A stretch of DNA of 64,000 bases from Flavobacteriia bacterium (GCA_004293045.1 RDXY01000005.1:1-64000); one strand, 5' to 3'. Shown: positions 35,203 to 43,891, counted from the stretch's first letter. Numbers and translations: made by a program. The notes: generated by a model not told the origin, from the letters alone.

Positions 35203-35233
35203 ATTTTGTTTTTTAATTTGCGTTTATAAAGCA

Positions 35234-35241
35234 CAAATTTA
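35234..35241 (-). promoter_or_regulatory. -7 element for the bacilliredoxin gene (TAAATTTG)
   Basis: TAAATTTG on the minus strand, about 32 bases before the start; it faces the divergent promoter at 35328. Confidence 0.45.
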
Positions 35242-35300
35242 CAAAGTTTTTACTTCTACACATATAAACTTTTCATAAAGATTTGTTATCGTGTTATAAA

Positions 35301-35335
35301 TTTGATTAAATCTTTAATATTGTATGTTATATTTG
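35301..35335 (+). promoter_or_regulatory. Promoter (TTTG, 23 bases, TATATTTG)
   Basis: TTTG at 35301-35304 and TATATTTG at 35328-35335 are separated by 23 bases, and the next gene's ATG follows 17 bases later. Confidence 0.5.
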
Positions 35336-35352
35336 TAACAAGATATTAGATT

Positions 35353-36180
35353 ATGAGATATTACATTTTATTTTTTTTAGGTTTAGCCACATTTAGTTTT
35401 GCACAAGAACTAAAAGATGCAGAAATTGAAGTGGTACATATTAAAAGCAAACCTAAAATTGCAACTATTTTAAAAAGAGTAAACAAGCAATTATTAAAAA
35501 AATCCGATACTACCAGTTTTGTTTTCGATTTGCGTCAAATAAATTTAAAAAATTCGGATACCATTATAAATAGAACAGAAGCGCAAATTATTAAAATTAC
35601 CAATTTCAATAGTACATTTTCAAAAAAAAATGTGATAGAAAATAAAAACAATTGGTTTTCTAATTTTAAAGAAATCTTTAAAGAATATAGTTCAGAAGAA
35701 TCACCAATTGGTTGGCTTTCAGGTTTCCCGATTCGTAAAAATTTATCAACTGCCGAATTAGACTTTTTTATTCATCCAAACGGTTACGAATTTACTAGAG
35801 AATGGTTAGATAATGAAGAATTATTAGTCACTTTTAAATCGAATGGTTTTTATAAAGGAAATTTTATTGTGGATAAAAATTACAATTTATTACAATTAAA
35901 TTATGAAACGGAACTACCTTATCCGTTTTTTTACACTAGTGAAGCAAGCATTGGTAAGAATCATAAATTCACTTCAAATTGGATATATCAAAGGGAAAAA
36001 GTTGCCATGAAATTTGAAATTTTCAACAATAAAATGATCTTAAAATCTTTATTTATTGAAGAAAAATTACGAGATTTTACCTTTAAACGATTTGATGAAA
36101 AAGGCGTTACTTTTACCGATGTAAATCAGTTTTACACAAATATCAAATTGGTGAACAAGAAGTTTCAAGAAGTAGAATAA
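35353..36180 (+). CDS. Secreted protein of unknown function
   Basis: The 275-residue product has a signal peptide (YYILFFLGLATFSFAQ) and no further membrane segment, lipobox or sorting domain, so it is likely periplasmic or outer-membrane associated. The middle contains IGWLSGFPIRKNLSTAELDF and many beta-prone stretches ending near GVTFTDVNQFYTN. I do not recognise the family. It is divergent from the bacilliredoxin gene and convergent with the lycopene cyclase gene; neither suggests a role. Confidence 0.65.
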   Translation: MRYYILFFLGLATFSFAQELKDAEIEVVHIKSKPKIATILKRVNKQLLKKSDTTSFVFDLRQINLKNSDTIINRTEAQIIKITNFNSTFSKKNVIENKNNWFSNFKEIFKEYSSEESPIGWLSGFPIRKNLSTAELDFFIHPNGYEFTREWLDNEELLVTFKSNGFYKGNFIVDKNYNLLQLNYETELPYPFFYTSEASIGKNHKFTSNWIYQREKVAMKFEIFNNKMILKSLFIEEKLRDFTFKRFDEKGVTFTDVNQFYTNIKLVNKKFQEVE

Positions 36181-36208
36181 CTGGATTCTGAAACTTGTTT
36201 GATGGGTA

Positions 36209-37345
36209 TTAAAAAATTCGTTTTAGTAACGCTTTAATAAACAACCCTTTTGGGCACATCCAAATAACTTGTACATCTTCCCAAATAGTCGTTTCTTCAT
36301 CTAAGAATTTGAAAATTAACGGCGCTTTTCCAGTTTTAAACATACTCGAAAAAATGGTGCTTCCATATTGATTGGTTTGATATAAAATGTCAATCAATAA
36401 TAAATCGTAAAACCAAAATTTGTTGATTTTGTGAAATTTGGTAAAATCGTTTTCGGTCTTTAAAAACTGAACCAATTTCTTCGACTTTTTTACCGAATTT
36501 TTAAATGTATAACCCGTACTGGCTTTGCTCCATCCGCCTGCCGAACCTATATTTATTATGTTTTTACTGTTATTTTTCCAAAATGGGAAACACGTCATTG
36601 GAATATTACCTTGCTCTTTTTCTACAATTTCATATTCGGTTATGCCTAATTTTTTTATGTAGTTTTCAATTTCAGATTCATAAGCTTCTTTTGAAAGGAG
36701 CTCTTTAGAAAACAAGGTATATTCAATTAATGCTTCGGTTGAAGAAGTTGGTAGCACATACATAAATCGGGTATTCCCTTTTTGTTCTACGGAAAAATCC
36801 ATAAAAGTTGGGCAATCTTCCGTGAAAACGGCTTCTTTACTTTTGATAAACCAACCAATAAAATGTTGTTGCACCAAAGGAAATTTAGTTTGTGATGTTA
36901 CAAGTCCCGGATTGTAGATGCTATTAAAAATTTGATTGCAAGTAAACGATTTTGTTTTTGTTTGAACCACACAATGATTGCCTAATTCCGAAAAATCAAG
37001 TACTTCATCTTGAAAAATCTCTATATTTTTATGGTGACTTATTTCTTCAAAAATTAACTTATAAAAGTCCGCACTTTTAATCATTTTGTATTCGTACGGA
37101 TGTAAATTTAATGGATTCGTGAAATTGTCGTTTTTAAACCAAGCAAGTTGCCATTTTTTGGAACTAATTTCATCAAATAAATTTCCGGAATCCCAATAAC
37201 ACCACGTTCTGTCGTTTTTATTTTTTGCAACGGAATCTATCAAAAGTATTTTTTTATCAGAAAATCGACCAGCTTGAATCATTTCAAACAACGTTAATAA
37301 TGCCGACAAACCGTTTCCGGTAAATATGTAATGATAATGATTCAT
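36209..37345 (-). CDS. crtY: Lycopene beta-cyclase
   Basis: The 378-residue FAD-dependent enzyme closes the ends of lycopene to beta-carotene, leading to yellow carotenoids such as zeaxanthin. It starts with a dinucleotide-binding loop TGNGLSALLTLFEM, then RTWCYWDSG, a stretch seen in CrtY, and later NIGSAGGWSKASTGYTF, the family's C-terminal signature. The remaining carotenoid genes are not in the window. The promoter region is shared with the divergent mntR-like gene, including a dyad at 37394-37415. Confidence 0.93.
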   Translation of the reverse strand: MNHYHYIFTGNGLSALLTLFEMIQAGRFSDKKILLIDSVAKNKNDRTWCYWDSGNLFDEISSKKWQLAWFKNDNFTNPLNLHPYEYKMIKSADFYKLIFEEISHHKNIEIFQDEVLDFSELGNHCVVQTKTKSFTCNQIFNSIYNPGLVTSQTKFPLVQQHFIGWFIKSKEAVFTEDCPTFMDFSVEQKGNTRFMYVLPTSSTEALIEYTLFSKELLSKEAYESEIENYIKKLGITEYEIVEKEQGNIPMTCFPFWKNNSKNIINIGSAGGWSKASTGYTFKNSVKKSKKLVQFLKTENDFTKFHKINKFWFYDLLLIDILYQTNQYGSTIFSSMFKTGKAPLIFKFLDEETTIWEDVQVIWMCPKGLFIKALLKRIF

Positions 37346-37393
37346 TAATTTTTTGAAAATTTTTATAAAGATACTAAATTTATATTTTAAAAT

Positions 37394-37415
37394 ATTTTTA
37401 GATTTGTCTAAAAAT
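37394..37415. promoter_or_regulatory. Dyad operator between crtY and the DtxR-type regulator
   Basis: ATTTTTAGA and TCTAAAAAT are perfect 9-base arms around TTTG. The centre lies about 36 bases upstream of the regulator's -7 element. It is a plausible autoregulatory site for the DtxR/MntR-type protein. A 17-base stretch before feoA resembles it. Confidence 0.6.
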
Positions 37416-37439
37416 TAATTTATAATTAAATAAAAATAA

Positions 37440-37447
37440 TATCTTTG
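37440..37447 (+). promoter_or_regulatory. -7 element for the DtxR-type regulator (TATCTTTG)
   Basis: TATCTTTG lies 14 bases before ATG 37462. There is no -33 TTTG at normal spacing. Confidence 0.55.
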
Positions 37448-37461
37448 TTAGATTATAATAT

Positions 37462-38112
37462 ATGATGACCACTTCTGAAGAGAATTATTTAAAAGTTATT
37501 TATCATTTATCACATCTTTCTCCGAAAGGCGTGAATACGAATGCTATTGCGGCAATGTTAGATACAAAAGCCTCATCTGTAACAGATATGCTTAAAAAAT
37601 TATCAGAAAAAGAATGGATTCATTATCAAAAATATCAAGGTGTTTCATTAACGGATAAAGGAAAATTAAACGCGAAAATTATAGTAAGAAAACACCGTTT
37701 GTGGGAAGTTTTTTTAGTAGAAAAGCTAGGTTTCGCTTGGGATGAAGTGCATGAAGTAGCAGAAGAATTAGAACACATTAAGTCCGAAAAATTAATCAAT
37801 CAATTGGATCATTTTTTAAATTATCCAAGTTTTGATCCGCATGGCGATCCCATCCCAAATGCAAAAGGAGAAATAAAAAAAATAGAAAAACAATTAGTAT
37901 CTGAAATAGAACTAGGTAAAACCATCACTTGTGTAGGTGTAAAAGATACTTCTGTTGCTTTTTTACAATATCTAAACAAATTGAACATTTCGTTAGGGAC
38001 AAAAATGAAAGTAATAGACAAAGAACCCTTCGATGGAACTCTTAAAATTGAAGTAAATACAACTGTTATAGTTATTTCAGATAAAATTGCAAATAATTTA
38101 TATGTAAAATAA
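37462..38112 (+). CDS. DtxR/MntR-family metal-dependent regulator
   Basis: The 216-residue protein has an N-terminal winged helix (SEENYLKVIYHLSHL, then AAMLDTKASSVTDMLKKLSE as the recognition helix), a dimer and metal-binding middle with HRLWEVFLVEKLGFAWDEVHEVAEELEH, and an FeoA/SH3-like C-terminus. These are the three domains of DtxR-type sensors of Mn2+ or Fe2+. The next gene encodes a ZIP transporter three bases downstream, which indicates that it controls divalent metal supply. It probably binds the dyad at 37394-37415. Whether Mn or Fe is sensed cannot be decided by eye. Confidence 0.92.
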   Translation: MMTTSEENYLKVIYHLSHLSPKGVNTNAIAAMLDTKASSVTDMLKKLSEKEWIHYQKYQGVSLTDKGKLNAKIIVRKHRLWEVFLVEKLGFAWDEVHEVAEELEHIKSEKLINQLDHFLNYPSFDPHGDPIPNAKGEIKKIEKQLVSEIELGKTITCVGVKDTSVAFLQYLNKLNISLGTKMKVIDKEPFDGTLKIEVNTTVIVISDKIANNLYVK

Positions 38113-38115
38113 TAT

Positions 38116-38934
38116 ATGTATCAAGATTTAATAAAATATTTAGAAGGAATTGATCCCATATTAGCTGCTTTTTATGCTACTATGTTTACTTGGTTGGTTA
38201 CTGCTGCCGGAGCCTCTTTAGTTTTCTTTTTTAAAACCATGAATCGTGCCGTTTTGGATGGCATGTTGGGATTTACAGGTGGTGTTATGGTGGCGGCAAG
38301 TTATTGGAGTTTGCTGGCACCAGCTATAGAAATGAGTGAAGGCGAAGGTTTTACAAAAGTAATTCCAGCTGCAAGTGGTTTTTTAATAGGCGCTTTATTT
38401 TTATTTGCATTAGATAAAACACTACCACATTTGCATATTAATTTTAAAGAAACCGAAGGGATAAAATCGCCTTGGCAACGCACAACTTTATTGGTGTTGG
38501 CCATTACACTTCATAATATTCCCGAAGGTTTGGCAGTTGGAGTTTTGTTTGGTGGTGTTGCGGCGGGCATTCCAGAAGCCTCTATTGCAGGAGCCGTTAC
38601 GTTAGCAATAGGTATTGGAATTCAAAACTTTCCAGAAGGAATTGCCGTTTCTATGCCTTTAAGACGAATGGGAATGAGTCGTAAAAAAAGTTTTATGTAC
38701 GGACAATCGTCTGCTATTGTGGAACCTATTGCCGGAGTTTTAGGAGCGCTTGCTGTTACTTTTTTCACGCCAATTTTGCCTTATGCTTTAGCATTTGCTG
38801 CTGGAGCGATGATTTTTGTAGTCGTAGAAGAAGTAATCCCAGAAACCCAACAAGATAAAAACACCGATATTGCCACCTTAGGATTTATTGCTGGCTTTAT
38901 CGTCATGATGAGTTTAGATGTGGCTTTGGGATAA
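38116..38934 (+). CDS. ZIP family divalent metal transporter
   Basis: The 272-residue membrane protein has eight helices and both ZIP signatures, HNIPEGLAVGVLFGG in helix 4 and IQNFPEGIAVSMPL in helix 5, which form the binuclear metal site. It likely moves zinc, manganese or iron across the cytoplasmic membrane. It is three bases downstream of the DtxR-type regulator and thus in its operon. The same arrangement is known in many Bacteroidota. It ends eight bases before a convergent gene. Confidence 0.93.
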   Translation: MYQDLIKYLEGIDPILAAFYATMFTWLVTAAGASLVFFFKTMNRAVLDGMLGFTGGVMVAASYWSLLAPAIEMSEGEGFTKVIPAASGFLIGALFLFALDKTLPHLHINFKETEGIKSPWQRTTLLVLAITLHNIPEGLAVGVLFGGVAAGIPEASIAGAVTLAIGIGIQNFPEGIAVSMPLRRMGMSRKKSFMYGQSSAIVEPIAGVLGALAVTFFTPILPYALAFAAGAMIFVVVEEVIPETQQDKNTDIATLGFIAGFIVMMSLDVALG

Positions 38935-38942
38935 TAGACTAT

Positions 38943-39803
38943 TTAAAAATAAATACCAGCGCCGAAAGTCACAAAATTATAACTTGGCGATGCAATTCTT
39001 AAATTTTCATAGCCTATAGAATAAAAGTAATTTTTTTGATGGTATTTTCCTCTAATTTCAAATGTATTTACGGGTTTTCCATTTATTTTACTCCAAATCA
39101 TAGCGCTAGTAAAACTCATTTTTTTAGCAGCAAAAATGTCTGTATTTAATCCATAAGAAAAACCGGCTTTGTTGACATTATTTGCAATATAAGTGGCGCC
39201 GAGTGTCCAGCCTAAATTAAATTTTTCAAAACGAATTCTATCGTAACCTAAATTAAATTGGTATAAAGATAAATTAGAATTGGTTTTATTAAAATTATTT
39301 CGTTCGAATAATGCTCTGTAATCGGTTTGAATATATAGATGTTGAAACGGTCTAAATTTCCCTTTTACATGGTTGCCAAAAGAAGCCGAATTACTATATA
39401 AAAAATGATTTTCAATTTCAAAACGAAGTTGTTTTTTTAAAATAGAGGTGTCATTTATTTTTTCAAAATTCCCTGATTTTCCATTAAAAAAAGGGTAAGG
39501 TGAAAGCGGATTGTATAAATGATTTTCGTTTCGATAATCGCCAATTGTGGTATATAAAGTAATATAAAAACCCAGTTCTACAAAAAAACCTCCAATACCA
39601 AAATGGTCTTTACTTTCTTTTGAGGGAGTTGATGGATAATCACTTTCAGGTGTTGTTGGTAAAGGCGGACGAGTGTCCTCTTTTATAGTGTTAAGCTCGT
39701 TTTTTGATTTTTCAATTTTTTGCGCATAAAAGTCGCTTGAAAATAGTACTAGAATAAGTAATGCTGTATTTTTTATCATAAAAAGTTTTCTTTTCATAAT
39801 CAA
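38943..39803 (-). CDS. Outer-membrane protein of unknown function
   Basis: The 286-residue product (start among MIMKRKLFMIKN uncertain) has a signal peptide with LILVLFSSDFYAQ, a Pro-rich linker RPPLPTTPESDYPSTPSK, and then about ten beta strands ending in NFVTFGAGIYF, as in small outer-membrane barrels. I do not recognise a specific family. It lies between the ZIP and FeoB genes, so metal passage or binding at the outer membrane is a possibility, but the sequence shows no metal motif. It is on the same strand as feoAB. Confidence 0.6.
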   Translation of the reverse strand: MIMKRKLFMIKNTALLILVLFSSDFYAQKIEKSKNELNTIKEDTRPPLPTTPESDYPSTPSKESKDHFGIGGFFVELGFYITLYTTIGDYRNENHLYNPLSPYPFFNGKSGNFEKINDTSILKKQLRFEIENHFLYSNSASFGNHVKGKFRPFQHLYIQTDYRALFERNNFNKTNSNLSLYQFNLGYDRIRFEKFNLGWTLGATYIANNVNKAGFSYGLNTDIFAAKKMSFTSAMIWSKINGKPVNTFEIRGKYHQKNYFYSIGYENLRIASPSYNFVTFGAGIYF

Positions 39804-39822
39804 AAATGATGCCGAGAAGTTT

Positions 39823-39948
39823 TTACTTACAATCGCATGTATCTCCGCAATTTTTTTTAGGTGCTTTTTTCTTCCAAAAGAATTTTTTAAATAAAAAACT
39901 GATGGCTAAACCTAAACAGATGTATGTTAAAATTTCTTGCAAATTCAT
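39823..39948 (-). CDS. FeoB-associated Cys-rich membrane peptide (41 residues)
   Basis: The track shows a 98-residue frame, but its first 57 residues are antisense or shadow to feoB's end. The Met at 39948 gives MNLQEILTYICLGLAISFLF, then KKFFWKKKAPKKNCGDTCDCK. One helix and a C-terminal Cys cluster match the short 'FeoB-associated Cys-rich' proteins found after feoB. It lies 44 bases after the feoB stop on the same strand. A role in iron hand-over or in FeoB stability is assumed from position only. Confidence 0.75.
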   Translation of the reverse strand: MNLQEILTYICLGLAISFLFKKFFWKKKAPKKNCGDTCDCK

Positions 39949-39992
39949 AAATTTCAATTTTATTAATTTCTTAAATCTGTGTTTCCAAAAAA

Positions 39993-42095
39993 CTATTTCA
40001 AACTTTGATAAGCAATTAGTGCAACCAAATAAGCAAATCCGCTCATAAAAACCAATTGAATAATTGGCCATTTCCACGAGTTGGTTTCTTTTTTTACAAT
40101 AGCAAGTGTACTTACACATTGCATAGCAAAAGCATAAAATAAGAGCAATGAAATTCCGGTTGCGAAATTAAATATCTTATTTCCTTTAGCATCAATGTCT
40201 TCTGCCATTTTCATTTTTATTGTAGCTTCTTCTTCGCTCTGATTTCCTACACTATATATGGTGGCAAGTGTTCCCACAAATACTTCTCTAGCGGCAAATG
40301 AACTTACTACTGCAATTCCAATTTTCCAATCGTAACCTAATGGTTTTATAGCGGGTTCAATGGTTTTACCCATAATTCCGATATAAGAATTTTCTAATTT
40401 GTAGGCAGAAACATTATTTTCAATCACAGAAGGATTTATTTTATGGTGGCTTGAATAGACTTCTTTTTCAACGATTTCTTGCGCGTTATTAAAATTGTCT
40501 CCAGGTCCGTGTGATCCTAAAAACCAAAGAATTACTGATAAAGCTAAAATTATTTTTCCAGCCCCTGTTACAAACGCTTTGGTTTTTTCAAGAACATTTA
40601 GGGCTACATTTTTTAAAAGCGGCACTTTATAACTCGGCATTTCAACAATAAAATACGATTTGCATTTTAATTTTAGTGCCTTATTTAGCAAATATGCCGA
40701 GCCAATTGCTACCACAAAAGCCAATAAATACAATGCCATTAAAGTTAAACCTTGTAAACTGAAACCTAAAAACCGTTTTTCTGGAATAATTAATGAAATT
40801 AATATGGCGTAAACTGGTAAGCGTGCAGAACAAGTAATAAAAGGTGTGATTAAAATTGTAATTAAACGTTCTTTCCAATTTTCAATATTTCGAGCACTCA
40901 TTATGGCAGGAATAGCACAAGCCGTTCCAGAAATTAAAGGCACAATACTTTTTCCGGACAAGCCGAATTTTCGCATAATTTTATCCATTAAAAATACAAC
41001 ACGACTCATATAGCCGCTTTCTTCTAAAACAGAAATAAACAAGAACAAAAAGGCAATTTGCGGAATAAAAATGATAATGCCTCCAATTCCGGGAATGATT
41101 CCATCAGAAAGTAAATCCGTAAATTTTCCTTTAGGAAGACTTTCTTTAGTTAACGCACTAAATTTTGAAAAAGTAGTATCTATAAAATCCATTGGAATGC
41201 TACTCCAATCGAAAATAGATTGAAAGATAAGTAATAATATTCCGAAGAAAATTAAATACCCAAAGACTTTGTGTGTTAAAATATTATCCAATTTACTTTG
41301 AAAATCTGTGGCTTTAGATTTGTCAATTTTTTGGGTAATTTTCAACGTATCATTAATAAATTGATACCTTTTTATGGTTTCTTTTTGTTGCAGTTTTTTT
41401 AAATCAGAGTGCGATCGGGTAAAATTATTTTCAATTGCATTTCGTTCTAAATTTAAGAAATTAACATCTTGTGTAATTACCAACCATAATTTGTAAAGCA
41501 ACTGATTTGGAAATGCTTTTTTAAGACGATTAAAATATTCTTCATCTATAGAACTGGCATTTAAACAAGCTTCTGTAGATAGATTTTTATAATTTAGAAT
41601 TAATTCTTTTATATACTCCATTCCAATATTTTTTCTGGAACTTATTAAGGCAATTTTAGTTTTTAATTCGGTTTCGAGCAACGGAATGTTTAATTCAATT
41701 CCTTTTTGTTTCATTCGGTCACTCATATTTATTACAAGCAACGTGGGAATTTCTAAGTCTTTTATTTGTGTGAAAAGTAATAAATTTCGTTTTAAATTTT
41801 CTACTTCTGTAACCACCACAGCTACATCTGGAAAATCTTCATCGTTTTTATTTAATAGTAATTCAATTACTACATTTTCATCAATTGAATTCGCATTTAA
41901 ACTGTACGTCCCTGGTAAATCTATAATTTTAGCTTTCGTAATTTGATTGAGTTTACAAATGCCTGATTTTTTATCCACAGTAATTCCAGGATAATTTCCC
42001 ACTTGCTGATTTAATCCTGTTAACTGATTAAAAACAGAAGTTTTACCCACATTTGGATTCCCTATTAACGCAACTTTTATGGTATTAGAATACAT
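39993..42095 (-). CDS. feoB: Ferrous iron transporter FeoB
   Basis: The 700-residue protein couples an N-terminal GTPase to a ferrous iron channel in the cytoplasmic membrane. The G1 motif is IGNPNVGKTSVFNQL, G3 is IDLPGTYSL, and G4 NMSD is at about residue 123. Two Gate domains and Nramp-like helices follow from about residue 280, including SGTACAIPAIMSAR with the channel Cys. Length is typical. The start follows the feoA stop immediately, which makes a feoA-feoB operon together with the 41-residue peptide. Confidence 0.96.
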   Translation of the reverse strand: MYSNTIKVALIGNPNVGKTSVFNQLTGLNQQVGNYPGITVDKKSGICKLNQITKAKIIDLPGTYSLNANSIDENVVIELLLNKNDEDFPDVAVVVTEVENLKRNLLLFTQIKDLEIPTLLVINMSDRMKQKGIELNIPLLETELKTKIALISSRKNIGMEYIKELILNYKNLSTEACLNASSIDEEYFNRLKKAFPNQLLYKLWLVITQDVNFLNLERNAIENNFTRSHSDLKKLQQKETIKRYQFINDTLKITQKIDKSKATDFQSKLDNILTHKVFGYLIFFGILLLIFQSIFDWSSIPMDFIDTTFSKFSALTKESLPKGKFTDLLSDGIIPGIGGIIIFIPQIAFLFLFISVLEESGYMSRVVFLMDKIMRKFGLSGKSIVPLISGTACAIPAIMSARNIENWKERLITILITPFITCSARLPVYAILISLIIPEKRFLGFSLQGLTLMALYLLAFVVAIGSAYLLNKALKLKCKSYFIVEMPSYKVPLLKNVALNVLEKTKAFVTGAGKIILALSVILWFLGSHGPGDNFNNAQEIVEKEVYSSHHKINPSVIENNVSAYKLENSYIGIMGKTIEPAIKPLGYDWKIGIAVVSSFAAREVFVGTLATIYSVGNQSEEEATIKMKMAEDIDAKGNKIFNFATGISLLLFYAFAMQCVSTLAIVKKETNSWKWPIIQLVFMSGFAYLVALIAYQSLK

Positions 42096-42335
42096 TTATT
42101 GAATAGATTCTTGTAAAATATAGATTTCTTGAGCGGTTTTTTTTCTAATAGCTACTTTCGCGTCGTTTATATTAAAAAATAAAGGATCACCCATTGGTGC
42201 CACCTGAATTAATTCGATAGTATTACCTGGTAAACATCCCATTTCAATAAGTTTCAATGGAATTTCATCGATATTAATATCTGAAATTTGAGCCATTTGC
42301 CCCTTTTTCAATACAGTAGCATTACTATTTTTCAC
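42096..42335 (-). CDS. feoA: FeoA small SH3-like protein
   Basis: The 79-residue cytosolic protein has the FeoA SH3-like fold, with LIEMGCLPGNTIELIQVAPMGDP at the centre (the GxxPGxxVxV signature) and IRKKTAQEIYI at the end. It aids FeoB activity. The best start is GTG at 42335 because no ATG exists upstream in frame, and the length then fits the family. A -7 element and a dyad-like sequence lie between that start and 42369. Its stop codon abuts feoB. Confidence 0.93.
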   Translation of the reverse strand: MKNSNATVLKKGQMAQISDINIDEIPLKLIEMGCLPGNTIELIQVAPMGDPLFFNINDAKVAIRKKTAQEIYILQESIQ

Positions 42336-42343
42336 AAACTTAT

Positions 42344-42360
42344 TTAGATTGAATTAAAAT
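42344..42360. promoter_or_regulatory. Possible DtxR-type site before feoA
   Basis: TTTAGATTGAATTAAAA agrees with the core of the dyad at 37394-37415 (TTTAGATTTGTCTAAAA) at 13 of 17 positions. It lies between the -7 element and the feoA start, a place where a bound repressor would block transcription. Confidence 0.4.
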
Positions 42361-42361
42361 A

Positions 42362-42369
42362 CAAAGATA
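42362..42369 (-). promoter_or_regulatory. -7 element for feoA (TATCTTTG)
   Basis: TATCTTTG on the minus strand matches TAnnTTTG, about 27 bases before the GTG start. Confidence 0.55.
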
Positions 42370-42459
42370 ACATATTCCGAAAACAAAAACCTAACAAATA
42401 TCCTGTTTTACAATTGAACTATTATTTGTATATTGGTAACCCTATTATAAAAGATATAA

Positions 42460-43197
42460 ATGAGCAGAACACTAGTTATTGGCGACATACATGGCGGATT
42501 AAAAGCCTTACTTCAAGTACTACAAAAAGCAGCAATAAAACAGAATGATATTTTAATATTTTTAGGCGATTATGTAGACGGTTGGAGCGAATCGCCAGGC
42601 GTTTTAGAGTATTTAATTGCTTTATCGGAGCAACAAAAATGTATTTTCTTAAGAGGAAATCATGACGAATTGCTTTTAGATTGGTTAGAAAACCGACATG
42701 AAAATATAAAAGAAGAACTATGGTTTAAGCATGGAGGAAAGGCCACTGTTGATGCGTATTTAACTGTTTCAGAAACGGAGAAACAAAAACACATTGCCTT
42801 TTTGAAATCCTTACGAAATTATTATTTAGATGCCGAAAACAGATTATTTGTGCATGCCGGTTTTACAAATATGAATGGCGTTTCACAGGAGTTTTTTCCT
42901 AAATTATTGTATTGGGACAGAACGCTTTGGGAAGTAGCTTTGTGTTTGGATGAAAATAAGGATAAAAATTCTCCAGAATATCCCAAAAGATTAAAAATTT
43001 ATTCTGAAATATTTATCGGACATACGCCAATTTCTAAAACGGAAATAGTCGCGCCGCTTTGTAAAAATTCTGTTTGGAATTTAGATACTGGCGCCGCTTT
43101 TTCAGGCGTGTTAACCATTATGGATTGTGCTTCTAAAATGTACTGGCAAAGTGATAAATTGCGAGAGTTATATCCAAACGAAATAGGAAGAAATTAA
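42460..43197 (+). CDS. Metallophosphoesterase (protein phosphatase-like)
   Basis: The 245-residue cytosolic enzyme has the calcineurin-like set in order: GDIHGGLKAL, FLGDYVDGW, LRGNHDELLLDWL, FVHAGF and IGHTPI. The spacing fits the bacterial PPP-type serine/threonine phosphatase or diadenosine tetraphosphatase group. The substrate is not determinable from the motifs. It is divergent from feoA and is followed after about 50 bases by a separately promoted PhnA-domain gene. Confidence 0.88.
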   Translation: MSRTLVIGDIHGGLKALLQVLQKAAIKQNDILIFLGDYVDGWSESPGVLEYLIALSEQQKCIFLRGNHDELLLDWLENRHENIKEELWFKHGGKATVDAYLTVSETEKQKHIAFLKSLRNYYLDAENRLFVHAGFTNMNGVSQEFFPKLLYWDRTLWEVALCLDENKDKNSPEYPKRLKIYSEIFIGHTPISKTEIVAPLCKNSVWNLDTGAAFSGVLTIMDCASKMYWQSDKLRELYPNEIGRN

Positions 43198-43201
43198 TTC
43201 T

Positions 43202-43209
43202 TATATTTG
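43202..43209 (+). promoter_or_regulatory. -7 element for the PhnA-domain gene (TATATTTG)
   Basis: TATATTTG lies just after the phosphoesterase stop and 41 bases before ATG 43251. Confidence 0.5.
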
Positions 43210-43250
43210 CCCAAAATTAGGAATAAATAACAGCCATAAAAACAGAAATA

Positions 43251-43826
43251 ATGAGTGTAATTGAAAGAAAATTAAAAGACAGAAGCGAGTCAAAATGTGA
43301 AATTAGTGGTGCCGAATTGGATTTAGTGGTGTACACGTTACCACCTTATACAGAAGAAAGTTTAGCACATTCGGTTTTATTGGCCAAGCATTTAAAAGAT
43401 CAAGTAGAAAACCCAGATACAATGAATCCAAATGATTGGAGAGGGTTGTCTGATAGTATGTGGAACGAAAATTTACCGGTTCAAATTCTTTCTTGGCGCA
43501 TGTTAGCACGTTTAAAAAATATCGATACATTAGAAATGATGTATTTAGACGAAGAAGCTTTAGCATGGGCAAAAGCAACAGGCGAAGGAGAAGAGGAAGA
43601 CGAAAATAAAATTGTGCATAAAGACAGCAACGGTGCCATTTTAAAAGATGGCGATTCTGTGGTTTTAATTAAAGATTTAGATGTGAAAGGTGCTACATTT
43701 ACTGCAAAACGAGGCGCAGCAGTTCACAATATTAAAGTGGTTTGGGACGATGCTAATTTAATTGAAGGTAGAGTAGAAAACCAACACATTTATATTTTAA
43801 CACAATACGTGAAGAAAACGAAGTAA
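43251..43826 (+). CDS. PhnA-domain protein
   Basis: The 191-residue cytosolic protein starts MSVIERKLKDRSESKCEISG and has, near its end, KDSNGAILKDGDSVVLIKDLDVKG (quoted in part), which matches the PhnA C-terminal domain. The N-terminal zinc-ribbon of classic PhnA is reduced to one Cys, and a helical middle section of about 80 residues is specific to flavobacterial versions. Despite the name, no direct role in phosphonate use is established. It has its own promoter and a terminator hairpin some 40 bases downstream. Confidence 0.85.
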   Translation: MSVIERKLKDRSESKCEISGAELDLVVYTLPPYTEESLAHSVLLAKHLKDQVENPDTMNPNDWRGLSDSMWNENLPVQILSWRMLARLKNIDTLEMMYLDEEALAWAKATGEGEEEDENKIVHKDSNGAILKDGDSVVLIKDLDVKGATFTAKRGAAVHNIKVVWDDANLIEGRVENQHIYILTQYVKKTK

Positions 43827-43848
43827 TTAGCCAATTAGCCGATATAGC
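43825..43848. repeat. Short octamer tract after the PhnA-domain gene
   Basis: AATTAGCC, AATTAGCC, GATATAGC in 8-base register, beginning in the stop codon. Only three units, so the call is weak. Confidence 0.4.
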
Positions 43849-43863
43849 AATGTGATACTAGAG

Positions 43864-43891
43864 AACCTGCAAGATTTTTGCGGGTTTTTTC
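43864..43891 (+). terminator. Terminator after the PhnA-domain gene
   Basis: AACCTGCAA and TTGCGGGTT pair with one G-T, followed by TTTTTT. Confidence 0.7.

Noticed and set aside
39949-40119. N-terminal extension of the 98-residue Feo-associated ORF
   Set aside because: It overlaps the feoB 3' end in another frame and reads as non-conserved sequence; the 41-residue version has the family layout.
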